From Bacteroidaceae bacterium (lineage in GTDB: Bacteria > Bacteroidota > Bacteroidia > Bacteroidales > Bacteroidaceae), in contig JAGAQH010000003.1 in the NCBI GenBank assembly GCA_017622815.1, positions 1-52,911 of the forward strand: a stretch of DNA of 52,911 nt, read 5' to 3'. The translations under genes and the position numbers were made by a program. Below, one piece after another: positions 18,372-26,175 of this stretch. Numbering within the stretch: position 1 is the stretch's first letter; each line of letters starts with the position of its first letter. The notes beneath the pieces are model-generated. The model saw only the letters and a list, made by a program, of their open reading frames with translations, was not told where the DNA came from and did not search any database.

Positions 18372-18508
18372 CTCTCTCACGGAGAGGAGAAATACCCTCC
18401 CGGAGACCCCACCCCGGTCCTCCCGAGGACGCGCCCGAATCACCGAGGGTGACACACCCTTGTCACCGAGGGTGACGCGCCCTTGTTGTCAAGGAGAACA
18501 AAACCATG
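18372..18508. repeat. Array of about six hairpin units with 23-bp pitch
   Basis: Successive dyads are centred near 18380, 18401, 18423.5, 18446, 18469 and 18492, almost exactly 23 bp apart. Heads include CTCTC/GAGAG, CTCC/GGAG, GTCCTCCCGAGGAC, TCACCGAGGGTGA, GTCACCGAGGGTGAC and GTTGTCAAGGAGAAC; tails are 8-9 nt (GCGCCC, ACACCC, AAAACC types). Stem sequences differ between units while pairing is kept (GTCCTC with GAGGAC, GTCACC with GGTGAC, GTTGTC with GAGAAC, the last with one mismatch). A related array lies at 39780-39840. Confidence 0.7.
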
Positions 18509-18565
18509 CCGACGACGACGCCAAAAACCATCTGGCAATACTATTCAAAAAATTTTACATGGGAC

Positions 18566-19690
18566 CTACCCGGCCATCTGCGCTATATAATCATCCAGAT
18601 TACGGCCTTCTATACGCTCGAAACAGGAACGCGCTGTCTTGGCCGTGGCAAAGCCGACTTGTACACAATCGGAAACAGAACCGACACGGCCCACCTGCAC
18701 CAGGCGTTTCAGTTCTTCTATCCTATATGTAGTAATGTAGTCATGTATGTTGTTGTGCCCCTGGCTGCGAAGGCACTGCAGCATAAGTTGGCGGTTTATG
18801 CCCGTCTCCTCGCACAACTTGTCGCGGGTAAAACCGTTGCTCATCCACTCGGCCTTGTGTCCCTGCATCCACAACTGCACCCTCATGTAACGTTTCTGGT
18901 TCATCTCGTTAAAGTCCTCCTGGCGCTTCGCATCGGAAGAGGCCTCCTCGGCCTTATCCACCATATCAGCCTCTTCTACGTTCATGCTGATGTCGGGGTG
19001 CGGAATCTTGGTGACAAGCACCTCTATGGAATGGCACACCCAGAAGAAGTTAGACAAGGTGAATATCACCATGTAGGAGCAGAGCAGCATTGGCGTGTAG
19101 TTAAGTGCCGTGTAGAAATACAGCACCACAGACAGGATAAGGACGGCGGTATATGCAATGAGCGAAAGCGGGAAGGTGGTCTTGTATGCCAAGCGGCGTG
19201 GCAGTATTACTATATTGACCACATAGAAAACGCCTAGAAACAGGGCCACCAGCCTCAGTATCAAGTCAAGAGAAAGGATGTTCTGGAACAGTTCGTCGGC
19301 AGAATAGACTATGGTGAGTTGCCCCGCAGGGAAAATGGCAATGACATAAACCACAGCCAGCACGAGAACCGGAGCCGCGTATCTCAGCATTCGTCCCCAC
19401 TGGAGGAAACCGGGCATCACCAGACCCAGGGAATATATGCTCTGCAGATAGGAACCTACCACCAGCATAAGCAGCATGTAGGGGTTCAGCAGACCCGGGC
19501 GACCGTCGGCCACGCTTTTTCCGAACATGGCCACTATGGCAATGACAACAAAGAATATGGCAAGAATCCACGCCAGACTCAGGTACTGGACCCTATGACG
19601 AGCCAGAATTCCCGTCAGGAACATCCCCACGAAATGCGCCGTTGCACAACAGGCAAACACTACAGTTACTATGATGGCATCCACACTCAC
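18566..19690 (-). CDS. Membrane-bound AraC-family transcriptional regulator (7 TM segments + HTH)
   Basis: 374 aa from GTG 19690 (GTG 19684 is the alternative; ATG 19624 would cut into TM1). About seven hydrophobic segments fill residues ~5-225, for example IIVTVVFACCATAHFVG, LAWILAIFFVVIAIVA and PVLVLAVVYVIAIF. The last ~110 residues form an AraC-type double helix-turn-helix (FTRDKLCEETGINRQLML, YRIEELKRLV, SVSDCVQVGFATAKTARSCFERI). The membrane part probably senses an envelope or diffusible signal and the C-terminal domain binds DNA from the membrane; ligand and targets are unknown. The promoter is only a few bases from the start, so the mRNA may be leaderless. Confidence 0.75.
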   Translation of the reverse strand: MSVDAIIVTVVFACCATAHFVGMFLTGILARHRVQYLSLAWILAIFFVVIAIVAMFGKSVADGRPGLLNPYMLLMLVVGSYLQSIYSLGLVMPGFLQWGRMLRYAAPVLVLAVVYVIAIFPAGQLTIVYSADELFQNILSLDLILRLVALFLGVFYVVNIVILPRRLAYKTTFPLSLIAYTAVLILSVVLYFYTALNYTPMLLCSYMVIFTLSNFFWVCHSIEVLVTKIPHPDISMNVEEADMVDKAEEASSDAKRQEDFNEMNQKRYMRVQLWMQGHKAEWMSNGFTRDKLCEETGINRQLMLQCLRSQGHNNIHDYITTYRIEELKRLVQVGRVGSVSDCVQVGFATAKTARSCFERIEGRNLDDYIAQMAG

Positions 19691-19695
19691 AAGCG

Positions 19696-19703
19696 CAAAA
19701 GTA
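19696..19703 (-). promoter_or_regulatory. -7 promoter element overlapping the AraC-type regulator's start region
   Basis: TACTTTTG on the minus strand matches TAnnTTTG, with a TTGG-containing stretch about 17-20 bp upstream. The first usable GTG is 6 nt downstream of the box, which leaves essentially no leader. Confidence 0.5.
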
Positions 19704-19778
19704 CATAAAAAAAACGAAACTGCCAAGCATTGGCCTTACGATAACGCACACTGCGCCGCCGGCCAAGCGGCAAGGCCG

Positions 19779-20498
19779 TCATCGCTTGGTGGAATAGGCC
19801 GTCTTGCTGACGCGCTCCACCTTAGCCCGCAGAATGACGACACCCTCCAACGGACGGTCATTGGCATCCGTAGGACACTTCTGGATTGCCTCCACCACAT
19901 CCAGGCCCTCTATCACCTCGCCGAAAACGGTGTATGTGCCGTCGAGATGGGGAGTACCTCCATACATCTGATAGTCGCTTATCATAAACCTGTCCAGTTC
20001 TATCCCTCTCTCTTCAAGATAGGATTTGGCCTTCTTCAGGTCCGCCGGCCTTTGCCTCTGCCCCCAGACAATATAGAACTGCGAACCGCTGCTGCGGAAC
20101 TCGGGGTTGACGTCATCCCCCTCGCGTGCCGCTGCCACACTGCCCCTTACATGGAAAAGTTCCGGAAAAACGATTTCCGCCGGCAAGGTGTAGCCCGGAC
20201 CGCCGTTGCCCAGCAGGGAGTCCTTCGGCGCATTGCGGCTGTCGGGGTCGCCGGTCTGTATCATAAAATCCTCTATTACCCTGTGAAACAGTATCCCGTC
20301 GTAATAGCCCTGCTCCACAAGCGTCAGGAAATTATCCCTATGGATAGGGGTCAGATCGGAAAGGGCTATACGGATATTGCCGGCCGACGTCTCCAGACGG
20401 ACAACACTGCGCTTCTCCTTTTTGGCCGCACCGGCCGGCAAGGACAAAGCGGACACCACGAGTGCCAACACGAGAGAAAAGACGTATTTCCTGCTCAT
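19779..20498 (-). CDS. Exported cyclophilin-type peptidyl-prolyl cis-trans isomerase
   Basis: 239 aa with an N-terminal signal peptide (cleavage near AGAA, ~residue 24), so it acts in the periplasm. The cyclophilin core is present: ETSAGNIRIALSD, FHRVIEDFMIQTGDP (catalytic Arg in FHRV), GSQFYIVWG (SQFFI equivalent), and LDGTYTVFGEVIEGLDVVEAI. A ~40-residue insertion (residues ~150-190, AKSYLEERGIELDRFMISDYQMYGG) separates the SQF and YTVFG blocks, as in other Bacteroidales cyclophilins. It has its own promoter and is divergent from mraZ. Confidence 0.93.
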   Translation of the reverse strand: MSRKYVFSLVLALVVSALSLPAGAAKKEKRSVVRLETSAGNIRIALSDLTPIHRDNFLTLVEQGYYDGILFHRVIEDFMIQTGDPDSRNAPKDSLLGNGGPGYTLPAEIVFPELFHVRGSVAAAREGDDVNPEFRSSGSQFYIVWGQRQRPADLKKAKSYLEERGIELDRFMISDYQMYGGTPHLDGTYTVFGEVIEGLDVVEAIQKCPTDANDRPLEGVVILRAKVERVSKTAYSTKR

Positions 20499-20525
20499 AA
20501 TTTCATCGGATTAAGGTTTCGGTCA

Positions 20526-20556
20526 CAAAAATACAAATTTATTCCCCACCAGCAAA
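20526..20556 (-). promoter_or_regulatory. Promoter of the cyclophilin gene
   Basis: On the minus strand TTTG (20556-20553), 19 bp, then TATTTTTG (20533-20526): a full match to the Bacteroidetes promoter layout. The ATG is 28 nt downstream of the box. Confidence 0.7.
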
Positions 20557-20699
20557 ACCAACGGAGACAAAATTGCGCCTTGAGGGCGAAATCTGCTCAT
20601 TTTCACAAAATCATCGATTTCATCGCAACGCAAACCATTCCGCATTTCTCCGCGAAAAGAGTTGTTAAATTATTTTAGGAGAAGCGCAAAAGTTTCTTG

Positions 20700-20724
20700 T
20701 GGAAAAGAGTGGGGAATTGTGGGG
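20700..20724 (+). promoter_or_regulatory. MraZ-box-like operator upstream of the dcw cluster
   Basis: Three direct repeats with 10-bp spacing: TGGAA (20700), TGGGG (20710), TGGGG (20720), separated by AAGAG and AATTG. Known MraZ operators are TGGGN repeats spaced by 5 nt in front of mraZ. They lie directly upstream of the -7 box at 20732, where a bound repressor would block initiation. Confidence 0.75.
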
Positions 20725-20731
20725 AATTTTA

Positions 20732-20739
20732 TATCTTTG
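20732..20739 (+). promoter_or_regulatory. -7 promoter element of mraZ / dcw cluster
   Basis: TATCTTTG, 32 nt upstream of ATG 20772. No good -33 TTTG at the usual distance; that position is occupied by the MraZ-type repeats. Confidence 0.65.
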
Positions 20740-20771
20740 TGGCGGAAAAACAAAATATAAGGTACGCACAC

Positions 20772-21230
20772 ATGAGATTCACCGGCAACATCGACGCGAA
20801 GACTGACGAGAAGGGAAGGGTTTTCATCCCCGCAACCTTCCGCAAGCAGTTGCAGCAGGCCAACCTTGAAGGGCTCATTTTGCGCAAGGATATATTCCAG
20901 CAATGTCTGGTACTTTATCCGGAAAGCGTATGGGATTCCATGGTGGACGCCATCGTACAGCGCACGAACCCATTTGACAGCAAGGGGAGGGCCGCAATGC
21001 GAGGATTCGTTGCCGGAGCGGAGAAAATAAGCATAGACGGAAACGGACGCATACTGATTCCACGACGATATCTGGAGTCTGCCGACATACAGGGAGAGGT
21101 AAGGTTTATAGGCATGGACGACTCGATAGAGATATGGAACAGGCAAAAGGCAGAGAACCTGCTGAACAATCCCGAGGCACTTGCCGACAGTCTTGAATGC
21201 TTAATGAATCCAAACAACAATGAATCCTGA
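20772..21230 (+). CDS. mraZ: Transcriptional regulator MraZ
   Basis: 152 aa from ATG 20772 (the longer frame crosses the promoter). Two SpoVT/AbrB-like repeats carry the DxKGR signature: DAKTDEKGRVFIPATFRKQL (N-terminal half; core DEKGRVFIPA) and IDGNGRILIPRRYLE (C-terminal half). MraZ forms ring oligomers that bind TGGGN repeats upstream of its own gene and control the dcw operon. Such repeats are present at 20700-20724, so autoregulation is likely. It overlaps the rsmH start by 11 bp. Confidence 0.96.
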   Translation: MRFTGNIDAKTDEKGRVFIPATFRKQLQQANLEGLILRKDIFQQCLVLYPESVWDSMVDAIVQRTNPFDSKGRAAMRGFVAGAEKISIDGNGRILIPRRYLESADIQGEVRFIGMDDSIEIWNRQKAENLLNNPEALADSLECLMNPNNNES

Positions 21231-22140
21231 TTGCTACCACATTCCCGTCATGCTGGACGAGTGTCTGGCCGGGCTGAACATAAAGCCTGACGGCATATAC
21301 ATAGACCTGACCTACGGAGGGGGAGGCCACAGCAAAGAAATCATAAAACACCTGTCTGCCAAAGGACACCTGTATGGCTTTGACCAGGACATTGACGCCA
21401 TGAAGGGCGCCATGGAGGACGAAAGATTTACCTTTGTCCGCAGCAACTTCCGTTACATCAAGAACTGGATGCAGTACTACGGCGTGAAGAAGGTGGACGG
21501 AATACTGGCAGACCTGGGAGTGAGCAGCCACCACCTGGACGAAGGGAGCAGAGGTTTCTCCTTCAGGTACGACGCTCCCTTGGACATGCGGATGAACCAG
21601 GCCGGCAAGGTTTCCGCCAAGAACATAATAGCGGAATACAGCGAAGAGCAACTGGCCGACATACTCTACTACTACGGCGAACTGAAACAGAGCCGGCGCA
21701 TAGCATCAGCCATAGTGAAGGCAAGGAGCAAAGGCGACATATCCACAACAGGCCAGTTGGCAGAGGCGGTCGGTCCCACACTGGGCTTCGACCGGGAAAA
21801 GAAGGACCTGGCAAGGGTTTTCCAGGCTTTGAGAATAGAAGTGAACGGAGAAATGAAGGTTCTGAAGGAAATGCTTGCCAACGCCACCGACATACTGGCT
21901 CCGGGAGGCAGACTCGTGATAATGACATACCACAGCCTGGAGGACAGAATCGTAAAGAACCACATAAAAGGCAACGACAAGGAAAACAAAGACAACAAGG
22001 ATGCCCATTCTCTGATATTCGGCCAGACAAGGACAATCCTGAAAGCAGTCAACAAAAACGTAATAACAGCATCGCCCGAGGAATTGGCAAGCAATCCAAG
22101 AAGCAGGTCGGCAAAACTACGAATAGCAGAAAAGAAATGA
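21220..22140 (+). CDS. rsmH: 16S rRNA (cytosine(1402)-N(4))-methyltransferase
   Basis: 306 aa (also called MraW). SAM-dependent methyltransferase that modifies C1402 in the ribosomal P site. The SAM motif is DLTYGGGGHSKEI (~30), followed by GILADLGVSSHHLD (~92-105) and the C-terminal IMTYHSLEDRIVKNHIK (~228). Length is standard. The ATG lies inside mraZ and the stop overlaps ftsL (ATGA), so translation is coupled in a tight row. Confidence 0.97.
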   Translation: MNPDCYHIPVMLDECLAGLNIKPDGIYIDLTYGGGGHSKEIIKHLSAKGHLYGFDQDIDAMKGAMEDERFTFVRSNFRYIKNWMQYYGVKKVDGILADLGVSSHHLDEGSRGFSFRYDAPLDMRMNQAGKVSAKNIIAEYSEEQLADILYYYGELKQSRRIASAIVKARSKGDISTTGQLAEAVGPTLGFDREKKDLARVFQALRIEVNGEMKVLKEMLANATDILAPGGRLVIMTYHSLEDRIVKNHIKGNDKENKDNKDAHSLIFGQTRTILKAVNKNVITASPEELASNPRSRSAKLRIAEKK

Positions 22141-22544
22141 GGGAGAACAACAAAAAACAGGAAACGGGGAAAAAGCCCAGACTGTTCTCCATGCTTGGCA
22201 ACAGCATGGAAGAGGAAATGGCTCTGAAGCAATGGAAAAGCGTCATCAGGCAGATGAGCATCGACGGCCAGTGGTTCAAGAGGCAAATAGGCGTAATCAT
22301 CCTGGCCGTAACGGGCATTATCATATACATCACATGCCGATACCAGGCACAGCAGGAGATAATACAGGAAGAACAACTCCGCAAGGAACTCCAGGACTGG
22401 AAGTTCAGGACACTGACCAGAAGCAGCGAACTGACACTGAAAACCAGACAGAGCCAGATAGAGATTGCACTGAAGAACTTCGGAGACAGCACACTGAAAG
22501 TGAGCACCGAGGCACCATTCATAACAACAGTCACAAGAGAATAG
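22137..22544 (+). CDS. ftsL: FtsL-like cell division protein
   Basis: 135 aa, bitopic: a ~60-residue basic cytoplasmic N-terminus, one TM segment (~55-75, IGVIILAVTGIIIYITC), then a periplasmic coiled coil (~75-115, QAQQEIIQEEQLRKELQDWK). Sequence alone is weak evidence, but size, topology and place between rsmH and the division transpeptidase identify it as the FtsL equivalent, which links FtsQ to FtsW/FtsI in the divisome. It overlaps rsmH by 4 bp. Confidence 0.8.
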   Translation: MRENNKKQETGKKPRLFSMLGNSMEEEMALKQWKSVIRQMSIDGQWFKRQIGVIILAVTGIIIYITCRYQAQQEIIQEEQLRKELQDWKFRTLTRSSELTLKTRQSQIEIALKNFGDSTLKVSTEAPFITTVTRE

Positions 22545-22555
22545 CCCAATAACAC

Positions 22556-24622
22556 ATGAAACCAGACAAGAACAACAGCATCGGCCGATTCCGCATAATC
22601 TTCTTCGGTTTGTGCCTATTGGGCATATACATAGTGAGCAGCGCACTCTACACCATGCTCACCAAAAAGCAGTACTGGACAGAAGTAAGCCAGATGTTCA
22701 TACGCAAGAACATCAACATTCCGGCAACACGAGGCAACATATATGACTGCAAGGGCAGACTGATGGCAGGTTCCGTGCCTGAGTACAGACTGTACATGGA
22801 CTATGTGGTCATAGACAAGGACAGCGCCGCAAGATGCAAGGCACAGTTCTGGAGAGACTCTGTGTTCAACTCCACCTTAGACACCATAGCCGAAGGGCTG
22901 GCACGCATATTCCCGGACAAGAAGCGGAGTTACAACGAAAATATCAAGTGGTTCCGCAACAGACTGCTGGAGGGCAAGAAAAGAAGAAGCCATGCCTGGA
23001 GAATATACCCACGCAACGCCACCTACATACAATACAAGGAGTGCAAGGAACTGCCACTATTCAGGGAGACTGCATACAAAGGCGGTTTCTACACCGAAGA
23101 GATAATGCAGAGAAAGCACCCCTACGGTTCACTGGCTTCCAGAACCTTAGGCAGTCTGCGCGCCGACTCCAACGCTGCAAAGAACGGCTTGGAACTGAGC
23201 TACGACACCATCCTGCGAGGTAAGGACGGAGTAAGCCACAGCGTAAAAATGAGAAACAGGCGCGTGCAGATCATTGACACCGAGGCTGTGGACGGGCATG
23301 ACCTGGTGAGCACCATAGACGTGGACATACAGGACATGGCAGAAAAGGCTCTGGTTGCCAAACTGAAGGAACCCATGGTGAACGGCATACTGGGCATGGC
23401 CATCGTAATGGAAGTGTCCACAGGAGAAGTGAAGGCCATCGTAAACATGCACCGCGGAAAGGACGGCAACTACTATGAGATGAAGAACAGCGCCGTAAGC
23501 GACCTCATGGAGCCCGGTTCAACGTTCAAGACAGCAAGTATGATGCTGGCCATGGACGACGGACATGCCACACTGAACACCACAGTGGACTGTTGTGGAG
23601 GCATTTATCCCATGCACGGACGCAACATGAAAGACCACAACTGGCATCGTGGCGGATATGGAGTGCTGACCTTCTCACAGATTCTGGAACAGAGCAGCAA
23701 TATCGGTGTAAGCCGCATAATAGACGAAGCATACAAGGATAATCCCCAGAGATATGTGGACGGTCTGCGCCGACTGGGAATAGGCATCCCCCTGAACCTC
23801 CCCTTCGTGGGCAAGGGCGAACCCGTAATACCCCAGCCCAACAGCAAGATACGCTACTGGAGCAAATCCGACCTGCCCTGGATGAGCATTGGATATGTAA
23901 CGCAACAGCCGGTGATAAGCACCCTGACCTTCTACAACGGCATTGCCAACGGCGGCAAGATAGTGAAACCCAAATTCATAAAGGCTGAGATGAAGGACGG
24001 ACAGATAATACGCGAATTCCCGACAGAAGTGCTGGTACAACAGATGTGCAAGCCCTCAACCCTGAAGGACATACAGTTCTGCCTGAACAATGTGGTAAGC
24101 ATCGGCCTGGGCAGAAAGGCCGGAAATGGAGGCAAACTGTTCCAGGTGAGCGGAAAGACCGGCACGGCACAGGTGGCAAGCGGTACAAAGGGTTACCACA
24201 GCGGCACGACACGATACATGGTCAGTTTCTGCGGATACTTCCCGTCCGAAGCCCCTAAATACAGTTGCATCGTGTGCATAGTCAAGGACGGCTTGCCTGC
24301 CTCGGGTGGCGGACAATGCGGACCGGTGTTCAGCCAGATTTCGCAGTTCATCATGGCACAGACACTGGAGCGGGACGCCTCTGAACTGGCCGACAGCCTG
24401 TCAGTCTTCACGCCGACAAACAAGAATGCACGCTCTGCAGCAGACAACAACCTGACAAAGATTCCCGACGTGAGGGGAATGGGTGCAAAAGATGCCGTCT
24501 ATGTGCTGAAGAAAAGAGGACTAAAAGTGAACATACAGGGAGCTGGCTCAGTAAAAAGCCAAAGCATAGCGCCTGGCGGAGAGGTTACTAAAGGACAATC
24601 CATAAAACTGATCCTTGAATAA
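22556..24622 (+). CDS. ftsI: Division-specific peptidoglycan transpeptidase (PBP3) with PASTA domain
   Basis: 688 aa. One N-terminal TM segment (~10-30), a pedestal/dimerisation domain, and a class B transpeptidase domain with the catalytic SxxK (STFK, ~322), SxN (SSN, ~379) and KTG (KTGT, ~533) motifs. A C-terminal PASTA domain (~632-688, IPDVRGMGAKDAVYVLKKRG) is present, as in SpoVD-like enzymes and many Bacteroidetes PBP3 proteins. It crosslinks septal peptidoglycan with FtsW. It starts 11 bp after ftsL. Confidence 0.96.
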   Translation: MKPDKNNSIGRFRIIFFGLCLLGIYIVSSALYTMLTKKQYWTEVSQMFIRKNINIPATRGNIYDCKGRLMAGSVPEYRLYMDYVVIDKDSAARCKAQFWRDSVFNSTLDTIAEGLARIFPDKKRSYNENIKWFRNRLLEGKKRRSHAWRIYPRNATYIQYKECKELPLFRETAYKGGFYTEEIMQRKHPYGSLASRTLGSLRADSNAAKNGLELSYDTILRGKDGVSHSVKMRNRRVQIIDTEAVDGHDLVSTIDVDIQDMAEKALVAKLKEPMVNGILGMAIVMEVSTGEVKAIVNMHRGKDGNYYEMKNSAVSDLMEPGSTFKTASMMLAMDDGHATLNTTVDCCGGIYPMHGRNMKDHNWHRGGYGVLTFSQILEQSSNIGVSRIIDEAYKDNPQRYVDGLRRLGIGIPLNLPFVGKGEPVIPQPNSKIRYWSKSDLPWMSIGYVTQQPVISTLTFYNGIANGGKIVKPKFIKAEMKDGQIIREFPTEVLVQQMCKPSTLKDIQFCLNNVVSIGLGRKAGNGGKLFQVSGKTGTAQVASGTKGYHSGTTRYMVSFCGYFPSEAPKYSCIVCIVKDGLPASGGGQCGPVFSQISQFIMAQTLERDASELADSLSVFTPTNKNARSAADNNLTKIPDVRGMGAKDAVYVLKKRGLKVNIQGAGSVKSQSIAPGGEVTKGQSIKLILE

Positions 24623-24679
24623 GGGACCTGCCTACATGACAGAGCAAGTTGTCTAATATATATATTATATATAAGGTAT

Positions 24680-26134
24680 ATGACATTATACGAACTGACA
24701 CACCAATACAAACCCCTGGAGGTAGTGGGGAGAACAGACGTTGAAATCAGCGGCATCGAGCTTGACTCAAGAAAATGCAAGCCGGGCACTGCCTTCGTGG
24801 CCATACGTGGCACACAGGCCGACGGCCATACATACATAGAAAAAGCCATCAGCCTGGGAGCCGGATGCATAATATGCGAGCACCTGCCGGAAAACCCCAA
24901 CCCCGATGTAACGTATGCCGTGTATGGCAATACTGCCGAAATCGTAGGCCCGCTGGCCACGACATTCTACGGCAACCCGACAAAAAGGATGAAACTGGTG
25001 GGCATAACCGGAACTAACGGCAAGACAACCATTGCCACCACCCTGTACAACATAATTCGACGGATGGGCATAAAGGCAGGTCTGTGCAGCACAGTGTGCA
25101 ACTACATCGACGGCGAGGCCTACCCCACTGAATGCACCACCCCGGACCCCATAACACTGAACCGCCTGCTCGGGAAGATGGCCGACCAGGGATGCGAATA
25201 TGCATTCATGGAGGTGAGCAGTCATGCCGTAGACCAGAAGCGCATAGCCGGGCTGACATTTGCCGGAGGCGTATTCACAAACCTGACACGAGACCATCTG
25301 GACTACCACAAGACTTTCGAGAACTACCGCGATGCAAAGAAGGGCTTCTTCGACATGCTGCCCAAGGATGCCTTTGCCGTCACCAATGCCGATGACAAGA
25401 ACGGCCTGGTAATGACACAGAACACGAAGGCAACCGTAAAGACATACTCCATAAGGGGAGGAGCCGACTTCCATGCAAGAATCTTGGAGGAGAGTTTCGA
25501 GGGCATGAACCTGGACATGAACGGACTGGAAGTCTTTGTACAGTTCGTGGGACGCTTCAACGTGCAGAACATCCTTGCGATATATGGCAGCCTGTGCATG
25601 ATAGGAATTGAGCCTCAGGAGGCTCTTATACAACTGAGCGCCATGAAACCCGTCAACGGCAGGTTCGAGACATTCCGCTCTCCAGAGGGAGTGACTGCCG
25701 TAATCGACTACGCACACACTCCGGATGCACTGAACAACGTTCTGAGCACCATAAACGAAGTGCTGGCTGGGAAGGGGCAATGCTGGACCGTGTGCGGCGC
25801 TGGAGGCAATCGCGACAAGGGCAAGAGACCACTGATGGCACAGGAGGCTGCCAGACAAAGCGACCGGGTAATCATAACAAGCGACAACCCGCGCGACGAG
25901 GACCCTCAAGACATCATCAACGACATGCTGGCCGGACTTACCAAAGAAGAACTGAAGAAGACAATAAGCATTGTAGACAGGAAAGAGGCCATAAGGACAG
26001 CGTGCATGATGGCACAGAAAGGCGATGTCATACTGATTGCCGGCAAGGGACATGAGGATTACCAAATAATCAAGGGAGTGAAGCATCACTTTGACGACCA
26101 CGAGGTGGTGCGAGAAGCCTTTGGCATAGAATAA
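24680..26134 (+). CDS. murE: UDP-N-acetylmuramoyl-L-alanyl-D-glutamate--2,6-diaminopimelate ligase
   Basis: 484 aa. The Mur-ligase ATP motif is [15 protein letters not shown] (~113), with the central EVSSHAVDQ and C-terminal DNPRDEDP (~402). The DNPR motif is the meso-diaminopimelate specificity determinant, so the cell wall is of the DAP type, as expected for Bacteroidota. A 57-bp gap rich in TA steps separates it from ftsI; ATAAGGTATATG at the start may be the translation initiation region. Confidence 0.97.
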   Translation: MTLYELTHQYKPLEVVGRTDVEISGIELDSRKCKPGTAFVAIRGTQADGHTYIEKAISLGAGCIICEHLPENPNPDVTYAVYGNTAEIVGPLATTFYGNPTKRMKLVGITGTNGKTTIATTLYNIIRRMGIKAGLCSTVCNYIDGEAYPTECTTPDPITLNRLLGKMADQGCEYAFMEVSSHAVDQKRIAGLTFAGGVFTNLTRDHLDYHKTFENYRDAKKGFFDMLPKDAFAVTNADDKNGLVMTQNTKATVKTYSIRGGADFHARILEESFEGMNLDMNGLEVFVQFVGRFNVQNILAIYGSLCMIGIEPQEALIQLSAMKPVNGRFETFRSPEGVTAVIDYAHTPDALNNVLSTINEVLAGKGQCWTVCGAGGNRDKGKRPLMAQEAARQSDRVIITSDNPRDEDPQDIINDMLAGLTKEELKKTISIVDRKEAIRTACMMAQKGDVILIAGKGHEDYQIIKGVKHHFDDHEVVREAFGIE

Positions 26135-26175
26135 CGACAACACACAAGGACAACAATATATACCGGTAAGACAAG

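Larger units (their letters stand above)
18030..18565. other. 536-bp intergenic region with promoter and hairpin array
   Basis: No convincing gene. From left to right it holds the leader of the secreted Ig/OB gene (18030-18147), its -7 box (18153-18160), about 200 bp without clear features, and the 23-bp-pitch hairpin array (18372-18508), which ends 57 bp from the 3' end of the AraC-type gene. Confidence 0.6.

Noticed and set aside
18097-18372. A 91-codon minus-strand frame in the intergenic region
   Set aside because: It spans the -7 box of the secreted protein gene, and its Cys/Leu-rich sequence has no recognisable domain or start context.
18372-18508. CRISPR array interpretation of the 23-bp units
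   Set aside because: Spacing between the repeated heads is only 8-9 nt, units are not identical, and no cas genes are nearby.
24650-24679. TA-rich palindrome between ftsI and murE as an internal promoter
   Set aside because: Low-complexity TATATA sequence. No TAnnTTTG box is present, so I did not call a promoter.
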